Shown piece by piece: positions 62,834 to 64,000 of a stretch of DNA of 64,000 nucleotides. Origin of the DNA: Bryobacteraceae bacterium (GTDB lineage Bacteria; Acidobacteriota; Terriglobia; Bryobacterales; Bryobacteraceae); the NCBI GenBank assembly GCA_947458745.1, contig CANGYQ010000001.1:800490-864489 (forward strand), written 5' to 3'. Both the position numbers and the translations under genes were made by a program. The notes below the pieces were generated by a model that was not told where the DNA came from, searched no databases, and saw nothing but the letters and a program-made list of their open reading frames with translations. Positions within the stretch are counted from its first letter, which is position 1; each line of letters opens with the position of its first letter.

Positions 62834-64000
62834 GCTAGGGCTGGTCGGAAATCCCCGCTTTGATACACTCGCGAAAGAAGCGGCATCATCCAGCGGGGAT
62901 GCTAGGGCTGGTCGGAAATCCCCGCTTTGATACACTCCAGCGACGCGGACGCAAAGAAAACCGCACGCTAGGGCTGGTCGGAAATCCCCGCTTTGATACA
63001 CTTCGTTTGGCGCATCGTTGCCGCCGAAATGGGCTAGGGCTGGTCGGAAATCCCCGCTTTGATACACTAGACGGGCAGGAGGAGCACACCGCGTGGTAGC
63101 TAGGGCTGGTCGGAAATCCCCGCTTTGATACACTTCGCTGAGAAGAAACAGCCGAAGCGTTACGGCTAGGGCTGGTCGGAAATCCCCGCTTTGATACACT
63201 GTGACGGCCTGCCGCAACTAGGCAGCGAATGCTAGGGCTGGTCGGAAATCCCCGCTTTGATACACTGGGAACCGGCGTCACGGTTAGCACGCTCATGCTA
63301 GGGCTGGTCGGAAATCCCCGCTTTGATACACTTGCCGCCCAAGGTTGGCAGAACGTGATTGTGCTAGGGCTGGTCGGAAATCCCCGCTTTGATACACTGT
63401 CGGCCAGCACGTTGCCGCCGCGATTCTGCTAGGGCTGGTCGGAAATCCCCGCTTTGATACACTTCGAATCTGACGAACCCGCGCTGATCTGGGGCTAGGG
63501 CTGGTCGGAAATCCCCGCTTTGATACACTACTCGGCTAGGCGCGTATCCTTGCGCAATCGCTAGGGCTGGTCGGAAATCCCCGCTTTGATACACTAATGT
63601 GCCATTGCCGCCCGAGCTAATGCGCGCTAGGGCTGGTCGGAAATCCCCGCTTTGATACACTCAAGGGGATAAAGTGCAATGAAGTTTCAGTGCTAGGGCT
63701 GGTCGGAAATCCCCGCTTTGATACACTAAGTCAACGGGAGCGTTCTGGCGGATGCGTGCTAGGGCTGGTCGGAAATCCCCGCTTTGATACACTAGGCCAC
63801 CAGCCAGATGCCGCCGTGGTTAGGCTAGGGCTGGTCGGAAATCCCCGCTTTGATACACTCCCACTCGTTGACTGTGAACGCCGCCCAGAGCTAGGGCTGG
63901 TCGGAAATCCCCGCTTTGATACACTCCCACCGCCTACCGTGGCGATGGCGTTCCGCTAGGGCTGGTCGGAAATCCCCGCTTTGATACACTTGGCCCATTC
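62834..64000. CRISPR. CRISPR array, 18 identical 36-nt repeats, runs off window
   Basis: Repeat units start at 62834, 62901, 62967, 63033, 63099, 63165, 63231, 63297, 63363, 63428, 63494, 63560, 63626, 63692, 63758, 63824, 63890 and 63955. Each begins GCTAGGGCTGG, has GAAATCCCCGC in the middle and ends TTTGATACACT. I see no mismatch among them. The 17 complete spacers are 30 nt except the first (31) and two of 29; all differ. The 36/30 geometry and the repeat pattern resemble type II-C. Only 35 nt separate the left end from the preceding gene, so there is little room for a leader there. No cas gene or clear tracrRNA is in the window. The last 9 nt form an extended -10-like element. Confidence 0.98.

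Noticed and set aside
62822..63959. Several long reading frames with repeated peptides (SVSKRGFPTSPS, VYQSGDFRPALA) across the array
   Set aside because: Repeat plus spacer is mostly 66 nt, a multiple of three, and the repeat has few stops, so frames stay open. They are a by-product of the CRISPR array.

Overview
The window looks like chromosomal DNA of a GC-rich, Gram-negative (diderm) soil bacterium, most likely an Acidobacteriota member of the Bryobacterales/Solibacter type. Supporting signs are lipid A genes (lpxA, lpxI, fabZ), a complete tol-pal operon, an anthranilate synthase with both subunits fused, a PEP-CTERM protein, several Tat-exported Gfo/Idh/MocA-type and sulfatase enzymes, an ECF sigma factor of the kind paired with Ser/Thr kinases, and hybrid histidine kinases. 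The phylum assignment is inference from gene content; no rRNA is present.

Layout. 1-5.7 kb: an ABC/HlyD/TolC type I export operon, then an ECHDC3-like crotonase whose stop codon lies in a 15-bp tandem repeat. 5.8-6.8 kb: a small accessory patch with an HNH nuclease-like gene and a ParE/RelE-type toxin-antitoxin pair. 6.9-13.3 kb: a Tat-exported oxidoreductase, a nonsense-mutated ECF sigma gene with the wreck of its partner kinase, two head-to-head PQQ-type beta-propeller proteins and an SGNH protein without its catalytic Ser and His. 13.3-24.1 kb: a BvgS-like hybrid kinase, an operon for three lipoproteins (MauG-like di-heme protein, cupredoxin, YVTN propeller), a SRPBCC protein, asparaginase, TonB, a Gfo/Idh enzyme and a second hybrid kinase. 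24.1-27.4 kb: fabZ-lpxA-lpxI and a divergent M20 peptidase.

27.5-35.8 kb: initiator tRNA, a PEP-CTERM protein, a Phd/VapC-type toxin-antitoxin pair between two decayed fragments of an oligogalacturonate-lyase-like gene, and a metal locus (COG0523/CobW GTPase, WD40 protein, CbiM-N-Q-O transporter with a ferredoxin-like domain fused to CbiO, Fur-family regulator), followed by the intact lyase-like gene. 35.9-49.6 kb is mainly core: rplU-rpmA-obgE, recN, tolQ-R-A-B-pal-cpoB, a CBM9-like protein, a DeoC-like protein without aldolase residues, fused aroD-aroE, an amidase and a prepilin peptidase. 49.6-62.8 kb: a third hybrid kinase, sulfatase, recX, envelope proteins, a PHP phosphatase, HEAT and PilZ proteins, trpE-G, a DNA-binding domain protein and an Ntn-hydrolase.

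From 62,834 to the end of the window runs a CRISPR array of 18 identical 36-nt repeats with 17 complete spacers, nearly all 30 nt. No cas genes are in the window. Repeat and spacer lengths point to type II, and the repeat ends in an extended -10-like element, as in type II-C arrays where each repeat carries a promoter. The same hexamer (TACACT) serves as -10 in the best tRNA promoter here and sits 6-7 nt before several start codons, so leaderless mRNAs may be common in this genome.
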